Shown: positions 22,869 through 35,420, counted from the first letter of the stretch. The stretch is 64,000 bases of DNA from Rhizomys pruinosus (GCA_009823505.1 VZQC01006352.1:62001-126000), one strand, 5' to 3'. Numbers and translations: made by a program. Notes: a model not told the origin generated them from the sequence alone.

Positions 22869-23071
22869 AAAGAAAGACATCATGTACTTTGCAGGTAAAT
22901 GGATGGAACTAGAACCCATTATGCTAAGTGAAGTAACAGAGCCCCAGAAAAACAAATGATGAATGGTGACCCTCATTTGTGGATGCTAGCACCAAATCCT
23001 AGTTGTAAGGCAAACTGAGCAATGTTAGTGTTATATTTCTTTTTTATCTGAAAGCAACTGTACTGTTAAAA

Positions 23072-23300
23072 TTTGAATCCCTTTATAGGTTCTAGAATTA
23101 ACCTACCACTTATTTTCAGACTTTATCATTTGTTATACGGGTGGAGGTATGTATGCATATCTTAGGGTAATATAAAATTAAAAAGGAAAAATATGAATCC
23201 CTAAAAATGTTTTGTAATTAGCTTATAGTTTATTTTCAGACTTTATAATTTTGATATATGTGTGATATATATATATATATATATATGCATATTTTGGAGC
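23072..23300 (+). repeat. Imperfect tandem duplication in L1 3' UTR
   Basis: Two half-units of about 115 bp each start tgaatccct and include ttattttcagactttat. The L1 at 57850-58060 has the same arrangement, so the duplication predates both insertions. Confidence 0.7.
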
Positions 23301-23563
23301 AATAAAAACTAGAGGAAACAACAAAAGTACTATGTCAAAGAACTGACTGAAAGAGTAAACTTGTTCCCAAAAGAATAAACCTCTGTATAGAAAAACTTCT
23401 TTAAAAAGACTGAGAAAAAGATGCAAGGCATTTATGACAGAATGCATGAACTAGGGTGGTGTGGGGGTCATGGAAGGGGCTATGAGTCTAAATTGGATTG
23501 AGAAATGTTGTGGGAAATGCACAAAACTTCAATAAAAAATAATAAAATAATAAAAATGTTCAT

Positions 23564-23790
23564 TGGGCTGGGGATAAGACCCAATAGTTGATAGAACTTA
23601 CTGTTTTTGCAGATGACCTGAATTTTGTTCCCAAATCTTAAATGGTGTCCAGCAACCATGTGTAACTCTAGTTCCACAAGATCTGACATTCTCTTCTAGC
23701 TTTTGCAGAGATTGCATGCATATGGTACACTTACATATATGCAGGTAAAGTATTCATACACATAAAATAAACAATTGAATAATTAAATAC
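23564..23790 (+). mobile_element. B3 SINE (old)
   Basis: Starts gggctggggataagaccc and ends with the tail tattcatacacataaaat. Considerably diverged. The L1 duplication runs into its first bases, so the L1 probably landed at its 5' edge. Confidence 0.8.
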
Positions 23791-24720
23791 AGAAACCTTA
23801 AATACTCATTATTTTTATCCTATTTCATTTGCTTTTTAGCTGAGCTTTGGATAAAAATAATTCTTAATTCTTGCCATGCCTCCATAATGACTATGTAATT
23901 ATAAAGTTGCTATTTATTGTCTGATAATCTCATTTGGTCCTATCCATCTAATCATAAATAATCTGTGGTTAGTCATACCTATTTTTTCACATAGAGTTGT
24001 AACTGATTTTGAAGGTTAATGGAGCCTATGGCTTATCTACCAGTCAGCACTCTTTAATTCAGAAGGTCATGAATTCCTCCCTACAAATATGTACACATAA
24101 TCTTAGAATGTTTTTAAAATTATTTTACCGTTTGCCAATTTTAAGTTTTATTTTAAAATAAATAAAATGTACACAATGAAACGTTTGCTAGGTACAAAAT
24201 CAGATTACTTTCATTAATTGTATATGAAATAGAGATAGCCATGGGGAACTGGCTGAGGAGATCATTGGCAGTAAATGTGTAGTTCAAGTAGTAATTGAAA
24301 CAAACCTAAAGACTTCCTATCTAATTGGAAAACATAATAAAACTTTAAATGGTCTTAGAACCTGTTAAGAAAGAGTTCCTATATTAAATATATTCATGAA
24401 TGTTAGTTTTCATTACCCAAACCAGTTTCCATGCCTTCATTGCTGGACTTTAACTTACTGGATATATATTGTAAGTCTTCTTCTAAATTGTAACCTTTAA
24501 ATTATCACTGGAACACTGACTTTTTGAAGACTTTAAGCTATAATTGACCTTTTGATTTAAAAGAGAAATTTCTCTACATACTAAGCAGAAGATGATAGAG
24601 ACGAATATTAAATCACTTGAAACAAACTTCTGTTATAACCACACATTCAGGAAGTAGAAAGTTAGTTGCTTCCAAATGATACTGACTTATCTTTTTCTAC
24701 ACTATTAGCTACAATCTTTT
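23791..24720. other. Unique AT-rich DNA
   Basis: Nothing recognised. Confidence 0.55.
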
Positions 24721-24721
24721 A

Positions 24722-25144
24722 ATTTATTATTATTTTTTACGTGTATGAGTGTACTGTCTGCATGTAGGTTGGTGCACCCGTGTCGTGCAATGCCACAGAG
24801 GTCAGAAGAGGGCATCGGATTCCCTTGGGACTTGGAATTAAAAAGATGGTCTAGCCGGCGTGGTGGCGCACGTCTTTTGTGTCCTTTTTTAAAGCCCCCC
24901 CAAAAAATCCCCTCGGGGGCAGAGGGCGAGGATCTTGGGTGCAAGGTCAGCCTGGACTACATACAGGAGTGAGTTCCAGGACAGCTGGGACTACAGGAAC
25001 ACCTGTCTCGAGAAAGACCAAAAAAAAAAAAAAAAAAAAAAAAAAATGGTTCTTAGCCTTCCATGTGGGTGCTAGGAATCGAATTCTGGGTCCTCTGCAG
25101 AGAGCAGTCTGTAGCTCTAACAACCAGGCCATCTCTCTAACCCA
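24722..25144 (-). mobile_element. B3 SINE interrupted by B1
   Basis: Tail half at 24722-24850 and head half at 25047-25144 (ends ggccatctctctaaccc) form one reverse-strand B3 once the intervening B1 is removed. Confidence 0.88.
24851..25046 (+). mobile_element. B1 SINE with an aberrant internal stretch
   Basis: Starts gccggcgtggtggcgcacgt and ends with a long A tail. The distal half (gagttccaggacagctggga) is nearly consensus. Positions 24875-24945 are garbled by homopolymer runs (tttttt, ccccccc, aaaaaa, ggggg) where B1 should read the usual sorting motif. Possible duplication aaaagatggt / aaaaaatggt. Confidence 0.85.
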
Positions 25145-25186
25145 CCAGCAATCGTTATTTATTTATAAGGAAAAAAACTTAAGTTA

Positions 25187-25235
25187 ACTAAAAAAAAAAA
25201 AAAAACGAATCGTTAGTTTTTTTTTTTTTTATTCT
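25187..25235. repeat. Adjacent A-run and T-run (fold-back)
   Basis: About 16 A, the short spacer cgaatcgttag, then about 16 T. May be two abutting retroposon tails or a sequence artefact. Confidence 0.85.
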
Positions 25236-25690
25236 CAAGCTAAAAAGTTCTTTAGTTTTGAGGAACAGTTCCAATAATTTTCAGCAAACATACTCAGTAT
25301 TTTTGTCAGGTCAGAATTTCTTATGCCATATAAGCAGAGGTAACAGTAAATCAGTATGGTAAATTGCCAGGAGTACACAGTCTATATAAATTGTCAAATG
25401 AATGTGATTTTCTGTTTTAAAACTGATAGCACATTTTTGCATTTTGCAATATGCTGAGTGCTAGACTTAAAAATATCTCCAAACTGCAGAGTTAGTTGTA
25501 GTGACAGACAAGATATCTTTGTAAAATTCTATGACCCAAGCACTTTGATGCAGACAACAAGCTTTGGAGAACCTCAAAATTACTTGATCTTATTTCATAG
25601 AACAAAGTAATATGTTCAGACATATCCCTATCTCAGACAATAAATGCCAAAGAAAAAGCATCAGATCTGATCAATTTCTTTCTCTTTTTA
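25236..25690. other. Unique AT-rich DNA
   Basis: Nothing recognised. Confidence 0.5.
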
Positions 25691-25905
25691 AAGTAATTTT
25701 ATTTTATTTTATACACACATTTATTTTATACACACACATATACATACAAATAAACATATAAGGTTATATATAGTCACCCTCCTATTCCATTTCTTATCTT
25801 CTTATTATTCTTTTTTTTACATTTTCAAATGTATATTTGTATGTGGGTGTGTATGACTGGTGTATGTGTGTTTGTGTGTGTGTGTGTGTTGTGTGTGTGT
25901 GTTTA
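25691..25905. repeat. Low-complexity TTTTA/ACACA and (TG)n tract
   Basis: Runs of ttttatttta and acacacat, ending in a TG dinucleotide run at 25851-25905. Confidence 0.85.
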
Positions 25906-26820
25906 TATTCACCTACATTCCCCTCTGATATTTTCTTCTCTGTCCCTCTTCTTCTTCACTTCTTATTCACTCTTAGTCCCCCATAGTCTACACCATTTGA
26001 CAAAAATGACATCTTCATCTAACTTATTTCTTACAGCAGAAAGATACTGCAAAGAATACAGAAGAGTTTGAGGCTTGGTTTTTGGCTATAGAGAATAATC
26101 ATTTGCTTCCTTCACAATATTTTCAGACATAAAATAATGCTAAGAAAAGCAAACATGATTATGCAAAAATAAAGTGTAAACTTAAAACATTTATGAGGTA
26201 TCAGGAAGTGAACAACATGCATTGTTGTATTATGAGTTAATGTTGATTGTAAGAAAAAAAAAAAAAAAAAAAAGAATAGTGATGGCATTGAGGCATTTAA
26301 AACAATCCTTATAGAGAAACATAATGAAACATTCACAGATAAAGTAAAGGCAAATATGCATTTATGAAGCATTTAAGAGCAGGTTTTGTAGGATAGAAGC
26401 ATAGTGCTTGACTGATAACTTCACAGTTAGAGCTGTGTGTGGCTGTGTAGGCAGCACCTCAGGGAAGTCACTCTTTGTGGGCTGAGCGAGGTGCTAGGAT
26501 CTGGTTCACAGTTTTTCACATTCAGAAAGTTATTTTTATGTATCAGACTCTGGGGGATTGATTGAAACTATCAAATCTTACCACTTTATTAATTCATGGT
26601 GGGGAAACTTCATTTCCAGTGATAGAAATAATTCTATCTTCTACTCAGAGCCATACCTTGGCAATATCAAGTTAGCTGTGAAATGGAATTGGCAATCAGA
26701 GTTTCCTAATGATCATGATGTTACAGACAAAAAAGTTAAGTAGACTGTGGGATGTTTCATTCCTTAAGAAGAACTACTTGGAGATGTGCTTTTGTTTATT
26801 TTGTGTTTATCCTGTTTAAA
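25906..26820. other. Unique DNA with an A-run
   Basis: An A-run of about 20 lies at 26251-26273. No gene or repeat family recognised. Confidence 0.5.
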
Positions 26821-26827
26821 AAAAAGA

Positions 26828-26980
26828 ATCGTGTGGGGCATGGTGGCACAAGCCTTTAATCCCAGCACTTGGGAAGCAGAGGCAGGTGAATCTCTGTTAG
26901 TTCAAGGCCAACCTGGTCTACATAACAAGCTCCAGCTGGGACTAAAGGGAGACCCTGTCTCAGAAAGGAATAAAAAAGAA
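26828..26980 (+). mobile_element. B1 SINE
   Basis: cctttaatcccagcacttgg and the ccctgtctcagaaa end are clear; the middle is shortened around 26931. Flanked by aaaaaagaat-type direct repeats (26822-26829 and about 26973-26982). Confidence 0.93.
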
Positions 26981-28063
26981 TTATTTTTGTAAAGGTGTTT
27001 TCTCCTTAAGAGGGACTGCAATATATTGAAATGATTATTATTCATCTTTGAATTATTATTTATCAAGAATGTAATGAATTTATACTAGAAAAGTTTAATG
27101 CCAAAAATTCAAGGTTACATATCAGACTGGTCTTCCATCATTTAATCTTTTATCAGTTATGTTGAATTTGATTATACCTTCATCACATCAATACATTCAT
27201 AAAAATATCTTTCTTAATCGTATCACTCTACTGCCTTATATGCAAGAGCTTGGTTGTCAGCAAACTAAGTCCCTTTTAAATCTGACTATAGCCAATTTTG
27301 TATAGTCTGCATTGTAGGAATAGTTTTTTTTTATACTTTAAATAGGGTGAAGAGAAAAGCAGAGGAAAAAGAGTTAATAACATGTAAAATTATATGCTGT
27401 TCAAATGCCTGTGTACATAAAGAAATTTTTTATTGTAAGACATATAACATGGTCACTTAGTTCAAAGGTGTGTAGTTGTAATAGCAATCATGTAAGATAT
27501 GAATTATAATTATCTGTCTTTTTACAGAAGTCTATTGACCTAAAGTAGATAATATCTATTTAGCAAAATTAAAGTTCTTTGGGATTAGGTTATTATTCTA
27601 AACAGCTAACATCATTTAGGTGTTAATTAATAATACTTTCTAATTATAAAGACTGAATGTTATTCATAGTAGCTAGAGAATTGCATCCCTTGTTTTACTC
27701 ATTCATTTACTCACTGAATATTTTGTATGCTTACTACATGCAGTTATAGTTTATTGCCCCAAGTAGAAAAATGAAGATGTTTAAATGTGGTTGTTTTTTT
27801 TTAGGAGTCAACATCAAGGAGAAACATTTACTCTTTGTAGATCATTCTCAGCGCTACTATGAAAGGCAGCATTGGACAGGCAGGAGGTTGGACACTGCTT
27901 GTTTGGATTAAATGGTTGAATTTCTATACTTGCCAAATTCATTAGAAAATGTACATGACATGCTGCCTGCTCCTTTATTTTTGGTTGGTTAGGTTATTAG
28001 TAGGATTAAGGGGAAAGAGAAAGCAGAGACTTAGATCTGAATCTCAGACAAATCACAACAGTC
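26981..28063. other. Unique AT-rich DNA
   Basis: Nothing recognised in about 1.1 kb. Confidence 0.55.
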
Positions 28064-29838
28064 ATCCACTTGGAGTTGATTTATGTACAAAGTGAGAGGT
28101 AGGGGTTTAATTTTGTTCTTCTACAAATGGTGATCCAGTTTTACCAGCACCATTTGCTGAAGATGCTATCCTTTCTCCATTGAGGATTTTTTGCCCCTTT
28201 GTGAAATTTAAGGTGGCTGAAATTGTATGAGCTCAAGTTTGGATCTTCAATTTTGTTCCATTTGTCAACGGGTCTGTTTTTGTGCCAGTATCAGGCTGTC
28301 TTTATGACTATGGCCCTGTAATATAGCTTGAAGTCTGGTAGAGCAATCCACCTTGTATTGCATTTTTCACTCAGGGTTGCTTTGGCAGGGTCTTTTGTTT
28401 TTCCATATGAATTTAAGGATTTTTTTTTTCCAATCTGTGAAGAAGCTCATGGAGATTTTGATTGGGATCGCATTGAACCTGTATATAAATTTGGGTAAAA
28501 TGGACATTTTTACTATGTCAATTTTTCCAATCTATGAGCATGGAAGATCTTCCCATCTTTTGATGTCATTTTCAATCTCCTTCTTCAGGGGTTTAAAATA
28601 TTTGTTGTAGAGATCGTTGGTATCTTTGGTTAGGTTTGTTCCCAGGTATTTTATTATTTCTGAGGCTATTGTGAATGGGAAAGTCTTCTTATATTCCTTC
28701 TCCTCTTGTTTACTGTTGGTGTAAAGAAAGGCTACTGATTTTTCCAGGCTAATTTTGTACCTGCCACTTTAATGAAACTCTTAATCATTTCTAGAAGTTT
28801 TCTGGTAGGGTTTTTAGCATCCCTTAGGTAAACTATTATATCATCCGCAGAAAGGTATATCTTAACTTCTTCTTTCCAATTAGTACTCCTTTAATTTCCT
28901 TCCCTTATTTTGTTGCCCTAGCAAGCATTTCAAGAATTATGTAAAGAGGAGTGGTGATAAGGGGCAGCCTTGCCAGGTTCCCACCTTTAAGGGAAATGGT
29001 TCCAATTTTTCTCGACTTAGGGTGATGTTGGCAGTAGGTTTGCTATATATGGCTTTGATCATGTTGAAGAATGTTCCCTTCAGTCTGATTCCTTCTAGGA
29101 CTTTAAACATGAAGGGATGGTGGATCTTGTCAAAGGCTTTTTCTGCGCCCAATTGAGATGATTGTGTGGTTTTTTTCAGTCCATTTGCATGTTTTATGAT
29201 ATTTATTGATTTACATATGTTGAACCATCCCTGCATCTCTGGTATGAATCTAACTTGATTATGATGGGTGATCTCTTTGATGTGGGTCTGTATGTGATTT
29301 GCAAGTATTTTGTTGAAAATTTTTGCATCTATGTTCATTAATGAGATTAGTCTATAGCTTTCTTTTTTGGTTGTATCTTTGCCTGGTTTTGGTATTAGGG
29401 TGATGCTGGCTTCATAAATGGAATTTGGGAGAATTCTCTCTGTTAGTATCCTTCTGAACAGATTGAGTAATAATGGTTGTAGGACCTCTTTCAATGTTTT
29501 ATAGAATTATGTTGTGAATCTGTCTGGGCTCAAGCTGTTTTTAGTTGGGAGGTTTTTTATTACATCCTCAATTTCCTCAAATATTATGGGTCTGTTTAAA
29601 CTGTCAATCTCTTCCTGGTTAAGCTTTGTTGGTTCCCAGGATCTCAAATATTCATCCAATTCTCTTAGATTTTCAAATTTAGTGGAGTATAGGCTTTTGA
29701 AGTATTCCCATATGATTGTCTGGATCTTTAGTTTGTTGTGATGTTTCCCCTTTCATCACCTATTTAATAAGGTCATATTGTTCCTTTGTATGCTTCTCTA
29801 TATTCTTGCATGAGAGATTTCTGCTCAAATGAGACCTT
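28064..29838 (-). mobile_element. LINE-1 ORF2 fragment lacking its 3' end
   Basis: Reverse-strand ORF2. The frame at 29494-28937 (185 codons) is the longest in the window and holds reverse-transcriptase landmarks: [19 protein letters not shown], then [11 protein letters not shown], then the [16 protein letters not shown] end. The [14 protein letters not shown] motif is canonical for non-LTR reverse transcriptases. The element begins abruptly in mid-ORF2 at its low-coordinate (3') end, with no 3' UTR or reversed A tail. Stops and frameshifts elsewhere make it defective. Confidence 0.93.
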
Positions 29839-30975
29839 GTACTTTTTGTTTGTTTGTTTGTTTTGTGGTAAACATGTGCCCATTGCAAGGATCAGAGAAT
29901 GCTAACATGATCAAATATATCCAAGAAAGTTTCTCTCTATAGAGACATAATGTCATAGGTAAGACCTGCGGCCCTGCAAACCTTGGGCACATTCTAGATT
30001 CATGAAATCCCCAAGGCATTGCTGTGACTTCCATAATTAAACTAACTAAATTTCAACACCCAATTGGAATACATTCATTTTATACAAATACATCAGTAAA
30101 GAGCAAACGCTACAGTACTAGAAAACCATGTATTTCATGAAAAACAAGGATAACTCATTAGGCATGCATCCCTAAAATCTGTTTTGTATTCAGAGAGCCA
30201 AGAAAATATAGATCAAATCCCATTTCTGAAAATTTTACTTTATTAGAAACACTGGTTCTGTATGACTGGCTCTTGAAAGCTAAGCTAATCAATCTGAAAA
30301 ATAATAACATCCTTTCTTTAAGGTTAAAAATTGCCTTTAAAAGATTATGATTTTATGGTAATGAGGTGATATTAATATTTAAAAATTCAGATCACTTATA
30401 TTGAAGTTTTTACAAGAAACAAAATGCCAGTAAAAAGTAAGATGCTCTTTTAGATTAAGTGACTCATACATCCTACTTTGCTTCCTCAAGCAAATTGTTT
30501 GTTTGAGAAGCTTAATTCGAACTTTAAGGTCTCAAAATCCTTAATTAAAAAAATGGCAACCAACAGTCATGTAGTTCTTAAAGAATATACAACATGATTT
30601 ACTACAAATAGAAAGGCATAGAGTTTTCTTTTAGGGATGGTATCATGTTTTAGACCATAAATATTTGGAGATGTACCAATTCTCTGGCTATTCTGGACAC
30701 TCAGTCTTTGTTCATAATTGCTGGTTGGTCTCATAATATCTCAATTTTGGGAACCATCTGGGCATGTAATTTTTGCTTATGTTCTTATCACAGTCAGAAT
30801 CCTACTGTCAGCAAGACAGATCAAAGTACTAAAGCAAGGAATCTGGCATTAGAAAGTAAGGTATTTGTTCTACAGGGTCTGTTCACATTTACAGGGGATT
30901 GAACCAAATAGGGTACAATATTTGGAAAGTTAGGTAGCAGACATTATTTGAAAGTCAAAGCAGGCAACTTGGATA

Positions 30976-31006
<31 letters not shown>

Positions 31007-31257
31007 CAAAACCCTGTACAATGGAGGTCATTGCAGGAACTGAGTGTGGAGGCAGAATCTAGCAACCTACTCATCAGCACTGAAAGGATTTCAGGATTAT
31101 TGTTTTCATTTCACAAATGTACTCTAAGCAATAGAAAGGTACTGTGTTCTTCACATCCATACTTGGTTCCTGAAGATCTCATTAGCTTTTGTTGTTCTTG
31201 TTGTTGTTGTTACTGTTGGTTACCACACTGAAAAATGCATGTGTCTTATTGAACCGA
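29839..31257. other. Mostly unique DNA
   Basis: A short GTTT run at 29844-29864 and an AACAA run at 30978-31011 are the only structured parts. Confidence 0.5.
30978..31011. repeat. (AAAAC)n microsatellite
   Basis: Pentamer acaaa repeated about six times. Confidence 0.95.
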
Positions 31258-31765
31258 GATCTCTTCGTGAGTGTGTGTGCGCGCACACGTGCACATGTCT
31301 TTATGAGTGTGGAGGGAAGAAGTTGTCTTAACATTAGTTATCCTCCTCTATAGTTCTCCATGTTATTTTTTTCTTTGAGCAGGGTCTCTCAGTGAAAGTG
31401 GACCTTACTGATTGGCTATACTGGTTGGTCAATAAGTCCCAAGGATGCTTCTGTCTCTACTTTCCCAGTACTGGGATTGCAAACTACCTTGTACGGCCAT
31501 ACTCCCTCCGACTTTTTTTTCTTTTTTGAGACAGGGTCTCCCTGTAGCTCTGACTGTCCTGGAACTCATTCTGTATACCAGGCTGGCCGTGAACTTACAG
31601 AGATCTGCCTCCTCTGCCTCTGCCTCCCAAGTGCTAGGATTAAAGGCATGTGCCACCACACCAGGCCCATCTGACTTATATATTAGTGTCAGGGATTAAA
31701 CCCAGGTCAACATGCTTGTGTGGCATACTCTTTACAGATTCATAGCCAACTCTCTAACATCCAGA
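31258..31765 (-). mobile_element. RSINE1/B4-type SINE interrupted by B1
   Basis: Reverse strand: TG/CG-rich tail at 31266-31300, central ggtctctcagtg and cccagtactgggattgcaaa, and after the B1 gggattaaacccaggtcaac. Both halves belong to one old SINE. Confidence 0.68.
31512..31668 (-). mobile_element. B1 SINE nested in RSINE1/B4
   Basis: T-run, agacagggtctccctgtagc, ggattaaaggcatgtgccac. Flanks tccgactt / tctgactt look like a slightly eroded duplication. Confidence 0.95.
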
Positions 31766-32196
31766 TCTCCTGTTTGTTCCAGGAAAGCCCATGCAACTGC
31801 TGACTTGACATCTGTCTTAGTTATGAGAAACTTGTCAGATTACTATAATTGAATTCTTGACTTCTGCCCAGTCCACTTGCCCTGACCTGTGTCCAGGTGT
31901 CCCTCTAATCATTGCCACATAATCCCTCATCTTGGCATTCTAAACACCTTCTTAAGCCTGAGATTCCTACCTCTCTGCATTAATGCTGACATTCTAGACT
32001 AATTTTACATTCTGCAAAATTAACCATTGAAGTCTATCTTCAGTATACCTTCTCTCCAAACTTGGTTACCTTCATCTTCATTTAAGTATTCATTATTTCT
32101 TACTGGGATTTTAAAATTTTGTCCTAAATGTATTTCTTATGAAAATTCATTTTCCTCTCAAATGTGCTCTTTACAAAGCCAAACTGGGCAGTGACA
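31766..32196. other. Unique DNA
   Basis: Nothing recognised. Confidence 0.5.
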
Positions 32197-32540
32197 CTTT
32201 CTTTTTTTTATTTTTATTCATTTATCATATTTTAAGGGACTCACAATATAAGAGCACAGTTGTTTTCGGAACACATTGACTTTGCTCAGTTTGCCATACA
32301 ATTAGGTAATTGGTGCTAGCATCCACAGATGAGTGATACCGTTCATCGTTTGTTTTTCTGAGACTGTGTTACTTCACTCAGCATGATATATTCTAGCTCC
32401 AGACATTTACCTGCAAAGCTCACGATGTCATCTTTCTTTATAGAACTCCATTGTGTAGATGTACCACATTTTCTCTATCCACTCCTCAGCTGAGGGGCAC
32501 TTGGGTTGGTTCCAGCTCCTTGCTATTGTGAAGCTTCCTT
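32197..32540 (-). mobile_element. LINE-1 3' end (ORF2 C-terminus and partial UTR)
   Basis: Reverse complement of the ORF2 end found at 2640-2860: ccattgtgtagatgtaccac, then ttggttccagctccttgcta. Severely 5'-truncated. Confidence 0.9.
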
Positions 32541-32990
32541 TGTTCTTTACTTTTACATGCCAATATTGTTCACTGTACTTAGAGCAAAGTTCACACACTT
32601 TACCATGCGTTCCCAGTCTACCTCTTCACCTCATCTCTGAATGCTCAGGTCAGTGAACACTCTCCCTGACCTTAAATTGTACAAATACCCAGTGTCTTAT
32701 CTGATTCAGAGCCTTTGCAGATATTCTTTCTTTTGCTGAAGTATTCCAGTATCATCAAAAAACACACATACATACACACACAGGCACATTCATACATTTT
32801 GCATCCCTTGTTCTTCAACTTTTTCTCTCTTTTTCTTCAACTCTTAGCTTAATAATCTTCTCAGAGGGACTTCCGTTCACAATACTATATAACAAATGCC
32901 TTCCCTTGCTGGTACCTATTTTTTTCTCTCTTTTTAAAATAATTGTTGGGATCAGTGTAATTTGAAATAATGTGATGTCTTTCTCTTATT
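32541..32990. other. Unique DNA
   Basis: Only a short acacacatacatacacaca run at 32763-32783. Confidence 0.5.
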
Positions 32991-32994
32991 TTTT

Positions 32995-33248
32995 TAATTA
33001 CTTTCTTTTTTTAAAAAATTAAAAAAAATTTTTTTATTTATTTTCATATGTATATGAATGTACTGTCTGCATGCAGGTTTGTGCACCCATGTCATGCAAT
33101 GTCGCGGAGGTCAGAAGAGGGTATTGGATTCACCTGGAACTGGAGTTACAGACGGTTCTCAGCCACCATGTGGGTGCTGGGGATCGAACCCAGGTCCTCT
33201 GCAAGAGCAGTAGGTGCTCTTAACCACTAGGCCATCTCTCCAGCCCCA
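32995..33248 (-). mobile_element. B3 SINE
   Basis: Reverse strand, near full length, head ggccatctctccagcccc at 33230-33247. A direct repeat tctttctctta lies just upstream of the tail (near 32982) and just after the head (near 33250). Single-copy central segment. Confidence 0.94.
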
Positions 33249-35010
33249 ATCTTTCTCTTATTCTATATCACTTATTTTCTTTCACTTCTTTGTGGTTTAT
33301 ACCTTACAGAATGTCACCTTCAGCGAAAAGTCACATATACAATCTTTAGGACCACCTATAGGATCTAATATAGTAGATGATCCTTAAGTGTTACATAAAT
33401 AGCTGATGATACAGAACAAGGTAAGGCATGCACTGCCTTCTTACTTAGCTGCCTTTTGCCCTGGGAATAGGTGGGTAGGAAATTACATCTGCAGAATGGA
33501 GACAAAGGCAAATCATTTAAGTCTCATCCTTCATCCGTAATTCTGTTTTAATCCTCTTTGCCCTTAGAAAATTTCCAAATAAATGGGCAACAGTTATTTC
33601 TAATTCAATTAATTTATTACACTTTGAAAGTTTCACATTTGATTATAGTTTTCTGCCTCAGAAAGACTGTTCTGTCAAATGTTTTTCAGCTCTAGTAAAT
33701 TGTGGACATGTTTTTTTTTTTTCTTCCTGGGAAATGGGGCATAAAATGGTGTCGTCCCTTAACATGTTTTCTTTCCCTCTCTTGCTGGTATTGCTGATAA
33801 ACAACAGACGGTGGCTTGGGCTGTGTAGAGTCAATGCCATCAGCCTATTTCTCCCAGCGGTGTGAAGATATTAGAGAGGGTTCTTTCACTTTAGACAGGC
33901 TAGCATTCCTATCTAAGACTTTTAATTTTACTTGACATTAAGTCAAGAACATGGTTTAACATTTTTCAGTTATCCTTGAGAATTGGTCAATCTTCTGGTC
34001 TTTGGACCATCCCCTTTTCTCATTTACAGTGAGAGCAACTTAGCCTTTAGTACCAGGCTGAAAATCGAGTAGGAAGAGAAGAGAGAGCATGTTTAATATT
34101 ATCCTATTGCTATCATGAAATGTTTTCCATGCCTGAAAATTTAGGTCAGAGATTCCAGTCAACACCAAACTCATTAGGCCTTTTGACACAGAAGGTTAAT
34201 GACATATTTCCTAGCATTTAGGAAATTACTTAAAACCTATAAAATTGCCCCAAAATAACTTGATTTCATAGACTTCTAAGACCTTAGATGGTATTAACAT
34301 TTGTGTAACAGTTGTTAGCTCTCATAAACTCAGGCTTCAATGAATTTACATAGTATTAATTTTAATTGTTTAGTTAGATGTTCCCATTCAACTAAAAACA
34401 AAAATCAGGCTCAGCCACTTTGTTTCCACATTCCTATGCAGCAACATTCTGAGAGGTATTCCATAACTAAGCAGACCTGCCACTTCCCAGCCTGGCACCT
34501 GTAGGCTTCAGTCTACTTCTTAGCCTGAGCGTTCTTGCCTTAATCTGTCTAATGTGGCCTTCCAATACCATTATAGCTCTGACTTTCACCTCTAGGACAA
34601 CTGTCATTCCTTCAGTGGTCTGATGTGTTTTCCAATGACAAAATCCATGAAATATAGGCTTTTATTTCCTTAATTTGAACCAAATACCATGAGGCAAATA
34701 TTATAGTTTCCTGTTGTACCTGAACTATGAAATGGAGAGAACCCAGAGAGATAATATATCTTACCACTTTAATTTTAAGGAATATAGTTTGTCTATTTTT
34801 GAAACTCTGGGTGAGGTGACCTGTACTAGCTTTGATGTTCATTTACTCATTCTTTGAGAAAATTATTTAAGTCCCAACAATGTGCTAGGCAAAATCTGCA
34901 CATATGGGACCTAGGACATATCAATGAAATGAACAGAGAATGGTGTTTCATGTTATAATGTTCACATTCCAGCAGAGGATGAGAAATGTATAGGATATTA
35001 CAGTATGATA
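33249..35010. other. Unique DNA
   Basis: About 1.75 kb without a recognisable repeat or coding segment. Confidence 0.5.
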
Positions 35011-35026
35011 AGATGTGATAAATGCT

Positions 35027-35263
35027 GGGGGGACGGGGGGCTGAAGAGATGGCTCAGCAATTAAGAGCACCGACTGTTCTTGCAGAGGACCCGGGTTCGA
35101 TCCCCAGCACCCACATGGAGGCTATGAATCCTCTTTAACTGCAGTTCCAGGGGAATCCGATGACCTCTTTTGACCTCCGCAGCATTGCACGACACGGGTG
35201 CACCAACCTACATGCAGACAGTACATTCATACACATAAAAAATAATAAATCAATTTTTAAAAA
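35027..35263 (+). mobile_element. B3 SINE with 16-bp duplication
   Basis: Preceded by a G-rich stretch, then gggctgaagagatggctcag. Tail tacattcatacacataaaaa. Perfect duplication agatgtgataaatgct at 35011-35026 and 35264-35279. The RNA polymerase III B box (gggttcgatcc) is intact. Single-copy central segment. Confidence 0.97.
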
Positions 35264-35279
35264 AGATGTGATAAATGCT

Positions 35280-35369
35280 ATATTGGAGAAGAGAATGGGT
35301 GAAGAGCAGGCAATGGGATGATTTTCTTTACTTGATGCATTGTTTTAATTTATGTCTTATATTTCAAAT

Positions 35370-35420
<51 letters not shown>

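Larger units (their letters stand above)
21846..23551 (+). mobile_element. Direct 3' part of the twin-primed LINE-1
   Basis: ORF2 3' portion, split by a B1 at 22703-22868, then a stop after CCCCAGAAAAACAAA near 22957. The 3' UTR (about 22960-23551) contains two related half-units starting near 23072 and 23189 (both with ttattttcagactttat). It ends in an A-rich tail and the target-site duplication. Confidence 0.92.
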
